Below, piece by piece: positions 1 through 8,667 of a DNA stretch of 29,879 nt. The DNA is taken from positions 5,602 through 35,480 of the forward strand of contig DFYJ01000139.1 in NCBI GenBank assembly GCA_002383325.1, in the 5' to 3' direction. Both the position numbers and the translations under genes were made by a program. Within the stretch, counting starts at the first letter, position 1; every line of letters starts with the position of its first letter. Under the pieces are notes generated by a model. It saw only the letters and a list, made by a program, of their open reading frames with translations, was not told the DNA's origin and did not search any database. The stretch comes from Candidatus Aminicenantes bacterium UBA4085. Lineage in GTDB: Bacteria > Acidobacteriota > Aminicenantia > Aminicenantales > UBA4085.

Positions 1-1
1 G

Positions 2-781
2 CCGATGATCTACTACCCCCTGTCGGTCCTGATGATGGCCGGCATCCGGGACATCCTCCTGATTTCGACCCCCGAAGACCTGCCCCGCTTCGAGAGTCTC
101 CTCGGCGACGGCTCGCGCCTCGGCCTGCGCTTCTCCTACAAGGTCCAGCTCCGGCCCGAGGGCCTGGCCCAGGCCTTCATCATCGGCGAGGATTTCGTCG
201 CCGGCTCGCCCAGCGCGCTCGTCCTGGGCGACAATATCTTCTTCGGCCACGGCCTGTCCGGGATCCTCGATCGGGCCGGCTCGCTCGCTTCCGGCGGCCT
301 TGTCTTCGGCTACCTCGTCCGCGACCCCGAGCGCTACGGCGTGGTCGAGTTCGACGCCTCTGGCAAAGTCCTCTCGATCGAGGAAAAGCCGGCCCGCCCC
401 CGCTCGCACTACGCCGTCCCCGGGCTTTACTTCTACGACGGCGACGTCGCCTCCGTGGCCCGCGCGCTCAAGCCCTCCCCCCGCGGCGAGCTGGAGATCA
501 CCGACCTCAACAGGGCCTACCTCGACAGCGGCCGCCTGAAAGTGGAGCTCCTGGGCCGCGGCTTCGCCTGGCTCGACACGGGGACCCACGAGTCGCTGCT
601 CCAGGCCTCCAATTTCGTCCAGACCATCGAGGAGCGGCAGGGGCTGAAGATCGCCTGCGTCGAGGAGATCGCCTTCCGCCGCGGCTATATCGACGCCGCC
701 CAAGTGCGCGCACTGGCCTGCGACATGGAGAAGAACGAGTACGGCCGGTACCTCCTGCGCGTGGCCGATGGGGAGGTTTGA
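2..781 (+). CDS. rfbA: Glucose-1-phosphate thymidylyltransferase, 5' end cut by the window
   Basis: Catalyses dTTP + glucose-1-phosphate to dTDP-glucose, the first step of dTDP-L-rhamnose synthesis in the cytoplasm. The reading frame is open from the window edge (codon for P at base 2, then [10 protein letters not shown]), which matches RfbA just after its N-terminal nucleotide-binding loop. About 30 residues, including the GGxGTR loop, therefore lie upstream of the window. Visible family motifs are [40 protein letters not shown] and the C-terminal [15 protein letters not shown]. The gene ends with TGA at 779-781 and rfbC starts at once, so the two form an operon. Identification is confident; only the missing start limits it. 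Confidence 0.95.
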   Translation, partial: PMIYYPLSVLMMAGIRDILLISTPEDLPRFESLLGDGSRLGLRFSYKVQLRPEGLAQAFIIGEDFVAGSPSALVLGDNIFFGHGLSGILDRAGSLASGGLVFGYLVRDPERYGVVEFDASGKVLSIEEKPARPRSHYAVPGLYFYDGDVASVARALKPSPRGELEITDLNRAYLDSGRLKVELLGRGFAWLDTGTHESLLQASNFVQTIEERQGLKIACVEEIAFRRGYIDAAQVRALACDMEKNEYGRYLLRVADGEV

Positions 782-783
782 GC

Positions 784-1329
784 GTGGCGCCGCTTCTCGT
801 CGAATCCGCCCCGATCCTGCCCGAGGTCAAGATCATCACGCCGCGCGTCTTCACGGACGACCGCGGCTTCTTCATGGAGACGTACTCCGAGCGCGCCTAC
901 GCGGAAGCGGGCATCCCCGGGCCGTTCGTCCAGGATAACCGCTCGTCCTCCCGCCGCGGCGTCCTGCGCGGCCTGCACTACCAATCGCCCAACCCCCAGG
1001 GCAAGCTGGTCTACGTGGTGTGCGGCTCGGTCTGGGACGTGGCGGTCGACATCCGCCCCGGCTCGTCCACCTTCGGCCGCTGGACGGGCATAGAGCTTTC
1101 GGACGATACCCCCCGCCAAGTCTACATCCCAGCCGGATTCGCCCATGGCTTCATCGTCCTCAGCGAGCGGGCCGACTTTATCTACAAGTGCACGGCCTAT
1201 TACTCGCCCGCCGACGAGCACGCGCTCCTGTGGTCCGACCCGGACCTGGCCATCGACTGGAAAGCGGCCAACCCCATCGTCTCCGCCAAGGACCGCCAGG
1301 GCGGCCTCCTGCGCGACATCCGCGCCTAA
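784..1329 (+). CDS. rfbC: dTDP-4-dehydrorhamnose 3,5-epimerase
   Basis: Cupin-fold epimerase acting on dTDP-4-dehydro-6-deoxyglucose, the third step of dTDP-L-rhamnose synthesis. Motifs seen: TDDRGFFMETY near the N-terminus, FVQDNRSSSRRGVLRGLHYQ containing the catalytic His, VDIRPGSSTFG, YIPAGFAHGF and KCTAYYSPADE containing the catalytic-region Tyr. Length of about 181 residues is normal. GTG at 784 is preferred because GGGAGG at 770-775 lies 8 bases upstream; a TTG at 778 overlaps the rfbA stop but is too close to that site. The stop TAA (1327-1329) is the first three bases of a repeat core (1327-1340) and overlaps the stop of the convergent gene at 1326. rfbB and rfbD are not in the window. 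Confidence 0.95.
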   Translation: MAPLLVESAPILPEVKIITPRVFTDDRGFFMETYSERAYAEAGIPGPFVQDNRSSSRRGVLRGLHYQSPNPQGKLVYVVCGSVWDVAVDIRPGSSTFGRWTGIELSDDTPRQVYIPAGFAHGFIVLSERADFIYKCTAYYSPADEHALLWSDPDLAIDWKAANPIVSAKDRQGGLLRDIRA

Positions 1330-2864
1330 GACCTGACCCCTCTTTTATCCCGCTGGTACAAGTAGAAATATTCGTCCTCGACGATCGCTCCCCCGAACAC
1401 CGCCACCGGCCGCAGCCGCCTTGTCCTCAGCGAGCCCTCGCCCAGCGGATAAGCCAAAACGAGCAGGTACTCCTTGCCCGTCTCCCGGCTCAGTCGCTCC
1501 GCCGCCGCCATGATCTCGGTCATGCCGGTGTTCCGATGGACCTCCTCGATCCACGGTGTGTAGGTGGCCCAGCGCTCCAACCGCGGCAGATAGATAGGCC
1601 TGCCCAAATAAGCCGAGACGGTGGACATGGCGTACGGCACATCGCCCACCAGAACATGATCCTTCAGCCCGTATTCCTCAATATATGCCGCCGTCCGCTT
1701 GCCCTGCGAGAAAGGCAGCTGTACTTCGTACGCCGCCGCTATCGCCGTCCCGGCTGTCTGGATGGCCAGCAGCCCCGTGACCACCGCCGGCGCCGCCTTC
1801 CGCCCCCATCGCGCAACGCCCCTCAGGAACGCGCCTCCCCACGGCACCGCTTTCTCCTCCGCCGCTACCCACATCGCCGCTAAAAAGACTATGAATAGCG
1901 CCCCATGATGCCGCATGTACCCGAGGTAAGCCGCATAATAAAAAACGCACAGCGCTCCGCCGGCCATCACCCCAAAGGCCAGCGCCCGCGGCCGATCGAG
2001 CATGGCGACCAGCGCAAAAAGCAGGATCAATCCCGACAGCAGCGGCGTCGTGACCGGGGCGGACGCATAGCGGTTCAGGATCGACTTCCCCCAGAAATGC
2101 AGCCCCGGGTCAGGCAGGGCCAGGAAAGCCTTGCCGATCATCCGATAGATGAAGTAGGCCTTGTGCGGCTGGACTTCGACGTCGATGCTCTTAGCGTAGA
2201 TCGAGGACTGATCGGGGAGTGACTGGTAGAGCCCGATGCCAAGTCCGATCAGGACGACCACGGCGGCGAAGACGAGGAAGCGCGGCCGGCCTTCCTTCCG
2301 CAAGAAGAAAGCTTCCCCCGTCGACACGATGGCGAAAGCCACGGCCGGGATGACCATGGTCGAGTTTGTCTGGGCCATCAGCAGGAGCGCCAACGCCGGA
2401 AGGAGCAGCGAGCGACGCCGCTGCTTCCAGACCGCGCAGAAGAAGAAGAGGGTCAGCACGCCGATGCCGTAGTTGCGGGAGATCACCCCGTATTCGTAGA
2501 AGGCGTAGTAGCTGAAGGCGAAGAGGATGCGCGCCGCCCGCGGGAACGGCGCGAACCGGGCGAAGAGAAACACCGCCGCCGCCGCGATCAGCAAATGCAA
2601 GATCTGCATGGCCGCGGGCGAGGACGTGAACCGCGAGACGACGAACAGGCCCCAGTACCAGAGGGCTTGGTGGCCGTCGAACTTGATGCGCAGGGCCAGG
2701 TCGTCCAACGTGCGGCTTTCCTTGGCTAAAAGCCAGGCCTGGGCCTCGTCCCGCCAGATCTCATGGCGCGAAATGATAAACCCTGCCGCGGCCAGAAAGA
2801 CAAGGGTCAGGATCAGCGCAAAGGCTGTTTCGCGGGCGTTTTTCTTCATTAAATTCCGAATCAT
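1326..2864 (-). CDS. Polytopic membrane glycosyltransferase-like protein (GT39/PMT-ArnT type)
   Basis: Predicted integral membrane protein of 512 residues with about ten hydrophobic helices. After TM1 (residues 14-32) comes HEIWRDEAQAW (34-44), whose acidic pair is the typical first-loop signature of PMT/ArnT-like GT-C enzymes that use polyprenyl-phosphate sugar donors. A soluble C-terminal third (about 385-512) follows. The family role is transfer of a sugar onto a lipid-linked or surface acceptor outside the cytoplasmic membrane; the exact substrate cannot be read from sequence. ATG at 2864 has AAGG four bases upstream; an internal ATG at residue 6 is possible. The last four residues, GVRS, are encoded by a repeat, so the native C-terminus was probably altered. 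Confidence 0.75.
   Translation of the reverse strand: MIRNLMKKNARETAFALILTLVFLAAAGFIISRHEIWRDEAQAWLLAKESRTLDDLALRIKFDGHQALWYWGLFVVSRFTSSPAAMQILHLLIAAAAVFLFARFAPFPRAARILFAFSYYAFYEYGVISRNYGIGVLTLFFFCAVWKQRRRSLLLPALALLLMAQTNSTMVIPAVAFAIVSTGEAFFLRKEGRPRFLVFAAVVVLIGLGIGLYQSLPDQSSIYAKSIDVEVQPHKAYFIYRMIGKAFLALPDPGLHFWGKSILNRYASAPVTTPLLSGLILLFALVAMLDRPRALAFGVMAGGALCVFYYAAYLGYMRHHGALFIVFLAAMWVAAEEKAVPWGGAFLRGVARWGRKAAPAVVTGLLAIQTAGTAIAAAYEVQLPFSQGKRTAAYIEEYGLKDHVLVGDVPYAMSTVSAYLGRPIYLPRLERWATYTPWIEEVHRNTGMTEIMAAAERLSRETGKEYLLVLAYPLGEGSLRTRRLRPVAVFGGAIVEDEYFYLYQRDKRGVRS
1327..1340 (+). repeat. Half-element of the AAGACCTGACCCC repeat family
   Basis: The bases TAAGACCTGACCCC match the right-hand end of the palindromic repeats found elsewhere in the window. 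No matching left arm is present, because the sequence to the left is rfbC coding sequence. The repeat supplies the rfbC stop TAA and, on the other strand, the last four codons (GVRS) of the convergent glycosyltransferase, whose TAG uses the adjoining C at 1326. Confidence 0.75.
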
Positions 2865-2893
2865 TATGCCTTATGTCCAGTCCGATGAAAATA

Positions 2894-2986
2894 GGGGTCA
2901 GGTCTTAAGATTCAAGTTTTCTGCCAACGATTGTAGTCATTTTGTCAACGGAAGTAGGCTAATCTTGAATCTTAAGACCTGACCCC
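2894..2986. repeat. 93-bp palindromic repeat (inverted copy)
   Basis: Arms of 23 bp at 2894-2916 (beginning GGGGTCAGGTCTTAAG) and 2964-2986 are perfect inverted repeats around a 47-bp centre. Its reverse complement is the same 93-bp element found at 6229 and 7359. The arms are identical to those copies, whereas the centre differs from the 6229 copy at about 7 positions. On the minus strand it provides the final codons and stop of the gene at 2959-5046. Confidence 0.92.
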
Positions 2987-5046
2987 TTTTTGTCCTTTAT
3001 GAGGATCCGCAGCTTCTGCTGGTCGCTCTGGGGGCGTCGGGTTCGGAAGATATGGGAGGATGGGCCCGGCGCCACCTCCGGCGACCCGTTGACGATCGAA
3101 TCCACGATCGGCAGCAGGCGCTCCCGGTACCCTCCCCGCGCGATCATCTCCCGGATGACGTGATTCGTATAGGTCATTCGCTTGCGGGGTACGATCACGT
3201 CCGGCACGAGCCGCTCGTCTTCTTCCTGGTTGTTGCCGACGAATCCCACAATGACCTTGCTCCCCAGGTAGTACTGGAGCACGCATTCCTCGTAGTTCGC
3301 GGCGATCACGAGGCAGCTCGGATTGGGATACGTCCGTCGGATGAACCCTACGGCGTAATCCACGGGGCCGGTGTATCTATGAAATAACTCATAAGCCCGC
3401 TCCCTCAACACCGGCGCCCGCTCTCCCGCCGTGAAAACCGCCAAAAGGGTGAATCCGCCCGCCAGAGTCGCGGCCGCCGCCCGCCTGGCCCATCTTTTCC
3501 GCAGGCTCTTCACCATCCCGCCCATAGCGAACACACTCAGCCACAGCGCCAGCCCCGCCGCCGGCTGCAGCCAGATGAAATAGCGCTCGTAGGTCTGGGG
3601 AAAGGACAGCCGGAGAAGGACCACGACGTGAAGGGCCATGTAGGCAACCAGGGCCAGCGACAGCTTGACCAGCCGCCTGTCCGCGCGGCCCATGATGAAG
3701 GCCGGAGCGGCGCCGTCCTTGCGGATCGCGCCGCGCTCTCGTGCCCATGATACGATCGCCGCGGCCGCGCCCAGCGCCACGGCCGCCGCGATCACCCACA
3801 GCGACTCGTAATCCCGGAAGAACGCGAAGAGCTTAACCGCGGTCTTCCAGGCCTGCCCTTCCGACCGCGGAAACATGGCCGCGAACCCGGCGGCTATGGG
3901 AATCGAACGGAAGATGACCGCGTAGATGCCTGCCGCCGCCCCGACAGCCGCCAAGGGGATGATCCCGCCGACGGCTCGCCTCACATCGCGCTTGCGGATC
4001 AAGATTGCGATCTCCGCCAGACCCAGCGCTGCCGCCGCGCCCGCCATGGCGACCGGAAACGTCACAAGCAGCAGCACGAGCGCCGCGAAGATCAGCGCCC
4101 CGTACCGCCCCGCCCGCATCCTGCCCGTATGCCGCCGGACGGCCAGGTAGAGCACCCAAGCCAGCAGCAGGGAGACGAGCGAGTAATAGCGCATCTCCCG
4201 CATGTGCAGGGCCCACGGAACCGACAGCGTCTGCCAGGCGAAGAGCGCCGCGGCGAACAGCCAGACGCGGGTGGAAGGACGGCGATCGGCCTGTCCTGAA
4301 GAGTCACTTGCGGAAGAATTCTTAGGTTTTATTGAGTCCTCAAGTTTTGTGGTCGCGAGCTTATTGGGGAGCGCCCTGGCTTTATCGTCGACATCCAAGC
4401 CCGAGGGGCACCGGCTCCGCGATTTGGGTTCCTGGCCGCGGCCCGCAGCGCTTCCCCCCGTCAGTAGCGGCGCCATGGCGATCACCATCAGCACGATGGA
4501 CGCCAGCCCCGCCAGCGCGAACGGGATCCGCAACAGAGCGGTCTTCAAATAGACGTCGGCGTTGCGCGGCCGGTCGCCACGGTTCTTTAGAGCGGGATCG
4601 GGCGCGGTTCCGGCTCCCGACCCGTCCGCATTATTGATGGTGCGGTCAGTTCCCGCCTTTGCGGCGTCATTGTCAGGAGCGTTGGCTGTGTTCTCCGTCT
4701 CGAATTCCAGCCCGATTCCCGTCCGTCCCGCGATGGCATCCGCCGCCCGCGCCGCCAGTGCGCCGATCGCCCCAAAATAAAAATGCCCCCAGCCCGACCC
4801 CAGGTAGGCGCCACTCGGCGTCCTCCGCCCGGCCATCTTGTCCTCGAGCTCCAGGCAGTAGACGACGTTCTTGCCGTCACTGACCTTGGGATACCCGAAG
4901 TCCAGCACCCGCTCGGCGTACATCGCCGTCTCGCCCTCGTCGTTCCAGAGCAGGGGATAGGCGATGTTTTTGAGAACCGCGAAGGCCATGACCGCGAACG
5001 CCGCCGCCGCGATCCACTTTGCTGCCCGATCGCGCTTCCGCTTCAT
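2959..5046 (-). CDS. Large polytopic GT39-like membrane glycosyltransferase with charged low-complexity inserts
   Basis: 695-residue predicted membrane protein. TM1 is at about 12-30, followed by LLWNDEGETAMYAERVL (32-48), where the DE pair is the GT-C/PMT-type first-loop acidic motif. Residues 108-165 and 198-262 are hydrophilic, rich in N, D, S, K and R, and separated by a hydrophobic helix (about 170-196). Such inserts are unusual in GT39 proteins and look like disordered loops. Further TM helices run to about 555, then a soluble C-terminal domain. The protein ends KKGSGLKIQD with the last eight residues and the stop TAG (2959-2961) coming from the 93-bp repeat. The neighbours suggest assembly of surface polysaccharide; the substrate is unknown. 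Confidence 0.7.
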   Translation of the reverse strand: MKRKRDRAAKWIAAAAFAVMAFAVLKNIAYPLLWNDEGETAMYAERVLDFGYPKVSDGKNVVYCLELEDKMAGRRTPSGAYLGSGWGHFYFGAIGALAARAADAIAGRTGIGLEFETENTANAPDNDAAKAGTDRTINNADGSGAGTAPDPALKNRGDRPRNADVYLKTALLRIPFALAGLASIVLMVIAMAPLLTGGSAAGRGQEPKSRSRCPSGLDVDDKARALPNKLATTKLEDSIKPKNSSASDSSGQADRRPSTRVWLFAAALFAWQTLSVPWALHMREMRYYSLVSLLLAWVLYLAVRRHTGRMRAGRYGALIFAALVLLLVTFPVAMAGAAAALGLAEIAILIRKRDVRRAVGGIIPLAAVGAAAGIYAVIFRSIPIAAGFAAMFPRSEGQAWKTAVKLFAFFRDYESLWVIAAAVALGAAAAIVSWARERGAIRKDGAAPAFIMGRADRRLVKLSLALVAYMALHVVVLLRLSFPQTYERYFIWLQPAAGLALWLSVFAMGGMVKSLRKRWARRAAAATLAGGFTLLAVFTAGERAPVLRERAYELFHRYTGPVDYAVGFIRRTYPNPSCLVIAANYEECVLQYYLGSKVIVGFVGNNQEEDERLVPDVIVPRKRMTYTNHVIREMIARGGYRERLLPIVDSIVNGSPEVAPGPSSHIFRTRRPQSDQQKLRILIKDKKGSGLKIQD

Positions 5047-5161
5047 GACGGCCGTATGTTATATCAAAGACAGCCGCAAATCATCGCCGGCACAACGGAC
5101 CGGCGCGATTCGGAACAGCGGCGGATTCGATGCCCGGTGGTCTCTCCCCTCCTCCTGCCCC

Positions 5162-6181
5162 TCACCACGTGAAGGGGTGATCCTGGGACGCCCTGAGGCT
5201 CGCCTCGCTCTTGGGGAATGACGTGTCAGCCAGGGTCATGCCTTGGAAGCGCGCGCTCAGGCTGTAAACCCTCTCGATGGCGTGGGCCATGGTTCCGTCG
5301 CTCTGCCCGGCTTCCGCTTCGAACATCGTGTCGGGGATATGCAACGACAGAAGCGGCTTGAGCGCCGCCAGCCGGGCGAAGAACATCCCCCCGGCGATGA
5401 AATCCATGGTCTGCAGCTCCTGAACGGAAACGCTGAATACGCGGCCGAAGAAGCGCAGGGCCTGCGCGTTACCTCCATAATACAGGCTCATGGGGACGAT
5501 GTGCCCCGCCGGGCCGATCAGCCCGACGCCGGGGTGCTCATGGAAGTACGCGAGGGCCTTTTCGATCCTCCCGGGGGCCAGCAAGCCGGCTAAGAGCTCC
5601 TCGCGCCACAGATCACCGGTCAGCCGGTGATTCGACTTCTTGGTGTGCAATTTGACGACCATGGCGTCTTCATCCTCGATCCTGGCGGCCAGCTTCAGGA
5701 AAGGGAGGACGTCACGGCCGTGATTGGGAAAAGCCTCGACGGCAACAGGGAAGCGGCGGCCTTCGGAGATCCTCCTGACCCGCGCCTCGTTTCCGGCGGT
5801 GGTGGAGACGTAGGCCGTCACCTTGAGATTCGCCTCCGGGCTGCATCCCGCTTCAATCCTGGACAGGATTCTCTCGAAGATATCGGGATAGAAGGCGTGA
5901 ATCACCAGCGCGACGCGACGCGGCGCCTGGGCCTTGGCGGCCGCCTCCGGCTTCTTGTCCAGAAGAGTTAGGTCGTAGTGGGAGGGAAATGGACTCTCGG
6001 CGTCCCAAGCGATGCCTTGCGACAGCTTCCGCATCTCGACCCAATTCCTGTAGGTCCTGGTTTTCTTGAACGGGAAGCCGGCCCATGAGAAGACCGCCGT
6101 CTTGATCGCTTGCCGTGTCCGGCGCCTGAAGGGCAGATGCCACCATAGCCAGGCCGCGGACTTGGAGAGCCATGCTTTCAA
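5162..6181 (-). CDS. RgpF-family rhamnan synthesis protein
   Basis: Resembles the rhamnan synthesis F family (PF05045), implicated in assembly of rhamnose-rich polysaccharide. Visible features in a 339-residue soluble protein: a basic, Trp-rich N-terminus, VALVIHAFYPDIFERIL (90-106), NHGRDVLPFL (153-162), VVKLHTKKSNHR (175-186), a DFIAGGMFFAR segment and DGTMAHAIER near the end. These are the usual conserved blocks of the family. The start is a TTG at 6181 in a C-rich context with only a weak upstream G-run, so it is uncertain. The stop is its own and not repeat-derived. 115 bases separate it from the upstream gene start at 5046. Presence of rfbA/rfbC in the same window supports a rhamnose link. 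Confidence 0.82.
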   Translation of the reverse strand: MKAWLSKSAAWLWWHLPFRRRTRQAIKTAVFSWAGFPFKKTRTYRNWVEMRKLSQGIAWDAESPFPSHYDLTLLDKKPEAAAKAQAPRRVALVIHAFYPDIFERILSRIEAGCSPEANLKVTAYVSTTAGNEARVRRISEGRRFPVAVEAFPNHGRDVLPFLKLAARIEDEDAMVVKLHTKKSNHRLTGDLWREELLAGLLAPGRIEKALAYFHEHPGVGLIGPAGHIVPMSLYYGGNAQALRFFGRVFSVSVQELQTMDFIAGGMFFARLAALKPLLSLHIPDTMFEAEAGQSDGTMAHAIERVYSLSARFQGMTLADTSFPKSEASLRASQDHPFTW

Positions 6182-6228
6182 GATGATCGCCCCCCAAGAT
6201 GATAGCGCATTCCTCCGCCCGTGAGAAA

Positions 6229-6321
6229 GGGGTCAGGTCTTAAGATTCAAGATTAGCCCACTTCCGTTGACGAAATGGAAACCGTCGTTGGCAGAAAACT
6301 TGAATCTTAAGACCTGACCCC
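6229..6321. repeat. 93-bp palindromic repeat
   Basis: Perfect 23-bp inverted arms at 6229-6251 and 6299-6321 around a 47-bp centre. It differs from the copy at 7359-7451 by a single base in the centre (G versus C in ACCGTCG / ACCCTCG). Its right edge forms the stop codon of the methyltransferase gene at 6321 (TAG, whose G is the first base of the repeat on the minus strand). Confidence 0.93.
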
Positions 6322-7292
6322 TATTTGTCGGCGACGATCAGCAGCACTTCGCCCCGCCGCGTGCCGAACAGCAGCACATTGGCGATCAGGCACAGCGGAA
6401 ATAGCCCCACAAACAGCGGCCACGTCCATCCCCCGCGCACCCTCCGCTCCCGCTCGCTCCCCGCGCTCTCCCCCCCCGTCTGCAGGGCCCGAAACACCAG
6501 GCTCCGCGTCCGCGTCCACTTGCTGAGCAGGCTCTGGGTGGAGATGAAGGCCGAATATTCCAGCGAGAAGGTATGGACCAGCCTGACCCTGTACCCGTGC
6601 CTCTCCAGCGCCCCCGTCAGCGCCTCTGGTGTAAAAAAGTGAACGTGATAATCGGGGTCCAGCCCCAGCCAATCCAGCCCCGTGTAAGCCCGCGTCCACG
6701 ACCGGAAATTGGGCACCTCGACCACCAGCCGCCCCCCCGGCGCCAGCAGCCGCTTGATCTCCTCCATGTACCGCTCCGGATCCGCGATATGCTCCAGCAC
6801 ATGCCACAGCGTCACCATCTCGAACGATCCACCCGTAAGCCCCAGCTCCGGCAGCTCGTCGTGGTACATCTCCAAGCCCAGTACATCCCGCGAGAACTCG
6901 AAGGCCCCCCGCGCCATCTGTGTCCCGGCCGCCCTCCTATACCCGAAGAACCGCTTCAGGTAATAAAGCATAAATCCGCGCCCGCTGCCTACGTCGAGGA
7001 TCGACTTGGCCCCCGGTTTGATCGTCCAGATCTTGAAGGCCCTGAACAGCCGGAAAAGGCGCACCACCGCTTCCACCGGGCTGTGGAACCGCCCTACGAT
7101 CTCGTTGCGGTCGTAGAAAGAGTCGTAGATCGCCTTGGGATCGAACCCCCCCGCCCAGCGGTCCGAGAAGACAAACCCGCAATCGCGGCATTCCCACAGG
7201 GTCAGGCCGGGCGCGACTGCGTGGGACGAGGGGGGGGAGAGAGAGGGGGACAGCCGGATCAACTCGACCCTGTTTTCGTGTCGACATATCAT
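6321..7292 (-). CDS. Class I SAM-dependent methyltransferase with N-terminal zinc-ribbon remnant and C-terminal membrane helix
   Basis: 323-residue protein. CRDCGF (35-40) is one half of the zinc ribbon usual in this Methyltransf_23-type subfamily. ILDVGSGRG (98-106) is the SAM-binding motif I. TLWHVLEHIADPERYMEEIKRLLAPGG is the motif II/III region, and VVEVPNF follows. A hydrophobic segment close to the C-terminus (about 294-312) predicts membrane attachment. Such enzymes often methylate sugars of surface glycans, which fits the neighbours, but the substrate is inferred. The first ribbon half is imperfect in this frame (only C3); a CDNC sequence lies just upstream in another frame, so a frameshift near the start is possible. 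The stop TAG is formed at the junction with the 93-bp repeat. Confidence 0.8.
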   Translation of the reverse strand: MICRHENRVELIRLSPSLSPPSSHAVAPGLTLWECRDCGFVFSDRWAGGFDPKAIYDSFYDRNEIVGRFHSPVEAVVRLFRLFRAFKIWTIKPGAKSILDVGSGRGFMLYYLKRFFGYRRAAGTQMARGAFEFSRDVLGLEMYHDELPELGLTGGSFEMVTLWHVLEHIADPERYMEEIKRLLAPGGRLVVEVPNFRSWTRAYTGLDWLGLDPDYHVHFFTPEALTGALERHGYRVRLVHTFSLEYSAFISTQSLLSKWTRTRSLVFRALQTGGESAGSERERRVRGGWTWPLFVGLFPLCLIANVLLFGTRRGEVLLIVADK

Positions 7293-7358
7293 GGCAGTTG
7301 TCGCAATTCGGGCCCAGGGTAGCGGGCGGGCCGGCCCGTGTCAAGGAAGCCAACAGAA

Positions 7359-7451
7359 GGGGTCAGGTCTTAAGATTCAAGATTAGCCCACTTCCGTTGA
7401 CGAAATGGAAACCCTCGTTGGCAGAAAACTTGAATCTTAAGACCTGACCCC
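7359..7451. repeat. 93-bp palindromic repeat
   Basis: Perfect 23-bp inverted arms at 7359-7381 and 7429-7451 with a 47-bp centre, in the same orientation as the copy at 6229. It lies between two divergently oriented genes, so here it is next to two gene starts and no stop codon is involved. Confidence 0.93.
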
Positions 7452-7492
7452 CTCCTCCTGACCGCTCCTCCTTCGTTTACGCCTGATCCAAC

Positions 7493-7521
7493 TTTACTCA
7501 TGAGTAATTTAGGATTATACT
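7493..7521 (+). promoter_or_regulatory. Putative promoter with overlapping 14-bp palindromic operator
   Basis: TTTACT (7493-7498) and TATACT (7516-7521) are spaced by 17 bases and resemble a sigma-70 promoter. A perfect 14-bp palindrome, TTACTCATGAGTAA (7494-7507), covers the -35 box and looks like an operator. The ATG at 7531 is only 9 bases after the -10 box and no ribosome-binding site is present, so the message is predicted to be leaderless or nearly so. Confidence 0.6.
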
Positions 7522-7530
7522 GAAAACACC

Positions 7531-8667
7531 ATGGTCCCCCTACGCTCTCGTTACCTCAAGAAAAGCGCTGCGGCCGACCTCAAAACCAAGATGCTCTTCG
7601 TCGGCGGCCCCCGCCAGGTGGGCAAGACGACCTTCGCGCTCTCCTTCCTACCGAATCCCGTCCGCAGCCACCCGGCTTATCTCAACTGGGACGATATCCG
7701 CGTCCGGCCGGCGCTCATGAGGGGCGAGCTCCCCTCCGGGCAGCCCCTGATCATACTCGACGAGATTCATAAGTACGCCCGTTGGCGGAGCTTGGTCAAA
7801 GGGTTCTTTGATTCCCGTGCGCCGCGCCCGGCGTTCATCGTGACGGGTTCCGCCCGCCTGGATTGCTACAGCCGCGGCGGCGATTCCCTTCAAGGCCGCT
7901 ACCACGGCTATCGTCTCCATCCCTTTTCTCTTCCGGAGCTGGGCGGATCGACTGCCGCCGACTTGGCCCATCTTCTTCGATTCGGAGGCTTTCCCGAACC
8001 CTGTCTCCACGGCGGGGAACGGTTGTGGCGTCGCTGGCAACGGGAGCGAATCCATCGCGTCGTCTATGACGACATTCGGGATCTGGAACGGGTCAAGGAG
8101 CTCAGCCTGCTCGAGCTGTTGGCCGAGGAGCTGCCGCGCCGCGTGGGCGCGCCGCTCTCGGTCAGAAGTCTGAGTCAGGACCTTGGCGTGGCCCACGACA
8201 CGACGGACCGCTGGCTCTCCGTGTTCGAGCGCCTCTACATGTGCTTTCGCATCGCCCCGTTCGGAGCTCCGCGCGTTAGGGCCGTCAAGAAAGAGCAGAA
8301 GCTCTATTTATGGGATTGGTCGATGATCCCGGACGCCGGCCCCCGGTTTGAAAACCTGGTGGCCTGCCAGTTGCTCAAGTCTTGCCATCTCCTCGAGGAT
8401 ACCCAGGGCTATCGGATGGAGCTCAGATTCCTGCGTGATACCGATAAGCGGGAAGTCGATTTCGTCGTTCTCAAGGACGGGCGCCCCTCCTTTGCGGTCG
8501 AATGCAAGACAGGGGAGAGATCCATCAATCCGGCGCTCCACTACTTCCGCGAGCGGACCAAGATCGGCCGCCTTTACCAAGTCCACATGGGGACGCGCGA
8601 CTACATGAAGGCCGGCGTGAGGGTCTTGCCCTTCTCCGCCTTTTGCCGCGAGGAGGACTTGCCCTGA
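7531..8667 (+). CDS. AAA ATPase with C-terminal DUF4143 domain
   Basis: 378-residue protein of the widespread AAA_14/DUF4143 family. Walker A is GGPRQVGKTT (25-34), Walker B is LIILDEIHKYARW, and VTGSARLD is the sensor-like motif that follows. The C-terminal DUF4143 part contains REVDFVVLKDGRPSFAVECK, which matches the E-x-D...E-x-K pattern of the PD-(D/E)XK nuclease fold. The family's biological role is poorly defined; defence, stress and DNA-linked roles have been suggested. The gene stands alone, with its own promoter and between repeats, which fits a mobile cassette. It has no obvious ribosome-binding site. It ends with its own TGA, not one supplied by a repeat. Confidence 0.88.
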   Translation: MVPLRSRYLKKSAAADLKTKMLFVGGPRQVGKTTFALSFLPNPVRSHPAYLNWDDIRVRPALMRGELPSGQPLIILDEIHKYARWRSLVKGFFDSRAPRPAFIVTGSARLDCYSRGGDSLQGRYHGYRLHPFSLPELGGSTAADLAHLLRFGGFPEPCLHGGERLWRRWQRERIHRVVYDDIRDLERVKELSLLELLAEELPRRVGAPLSVRSLSQDLGVAHDTTDRWLSVFERLYMCFRIAPFGAPRVRAVKKEQKLYLWDWSMIPDAGPRFENLVACQLLKSCHLLEDTQGYRMELRFLRDTDKREVDFVVLKDGRPSFAVECKTGERSINPALHYFRERTKIGRLYQVHMGTRDYMKAGVRVLPFSAFCREEDLP

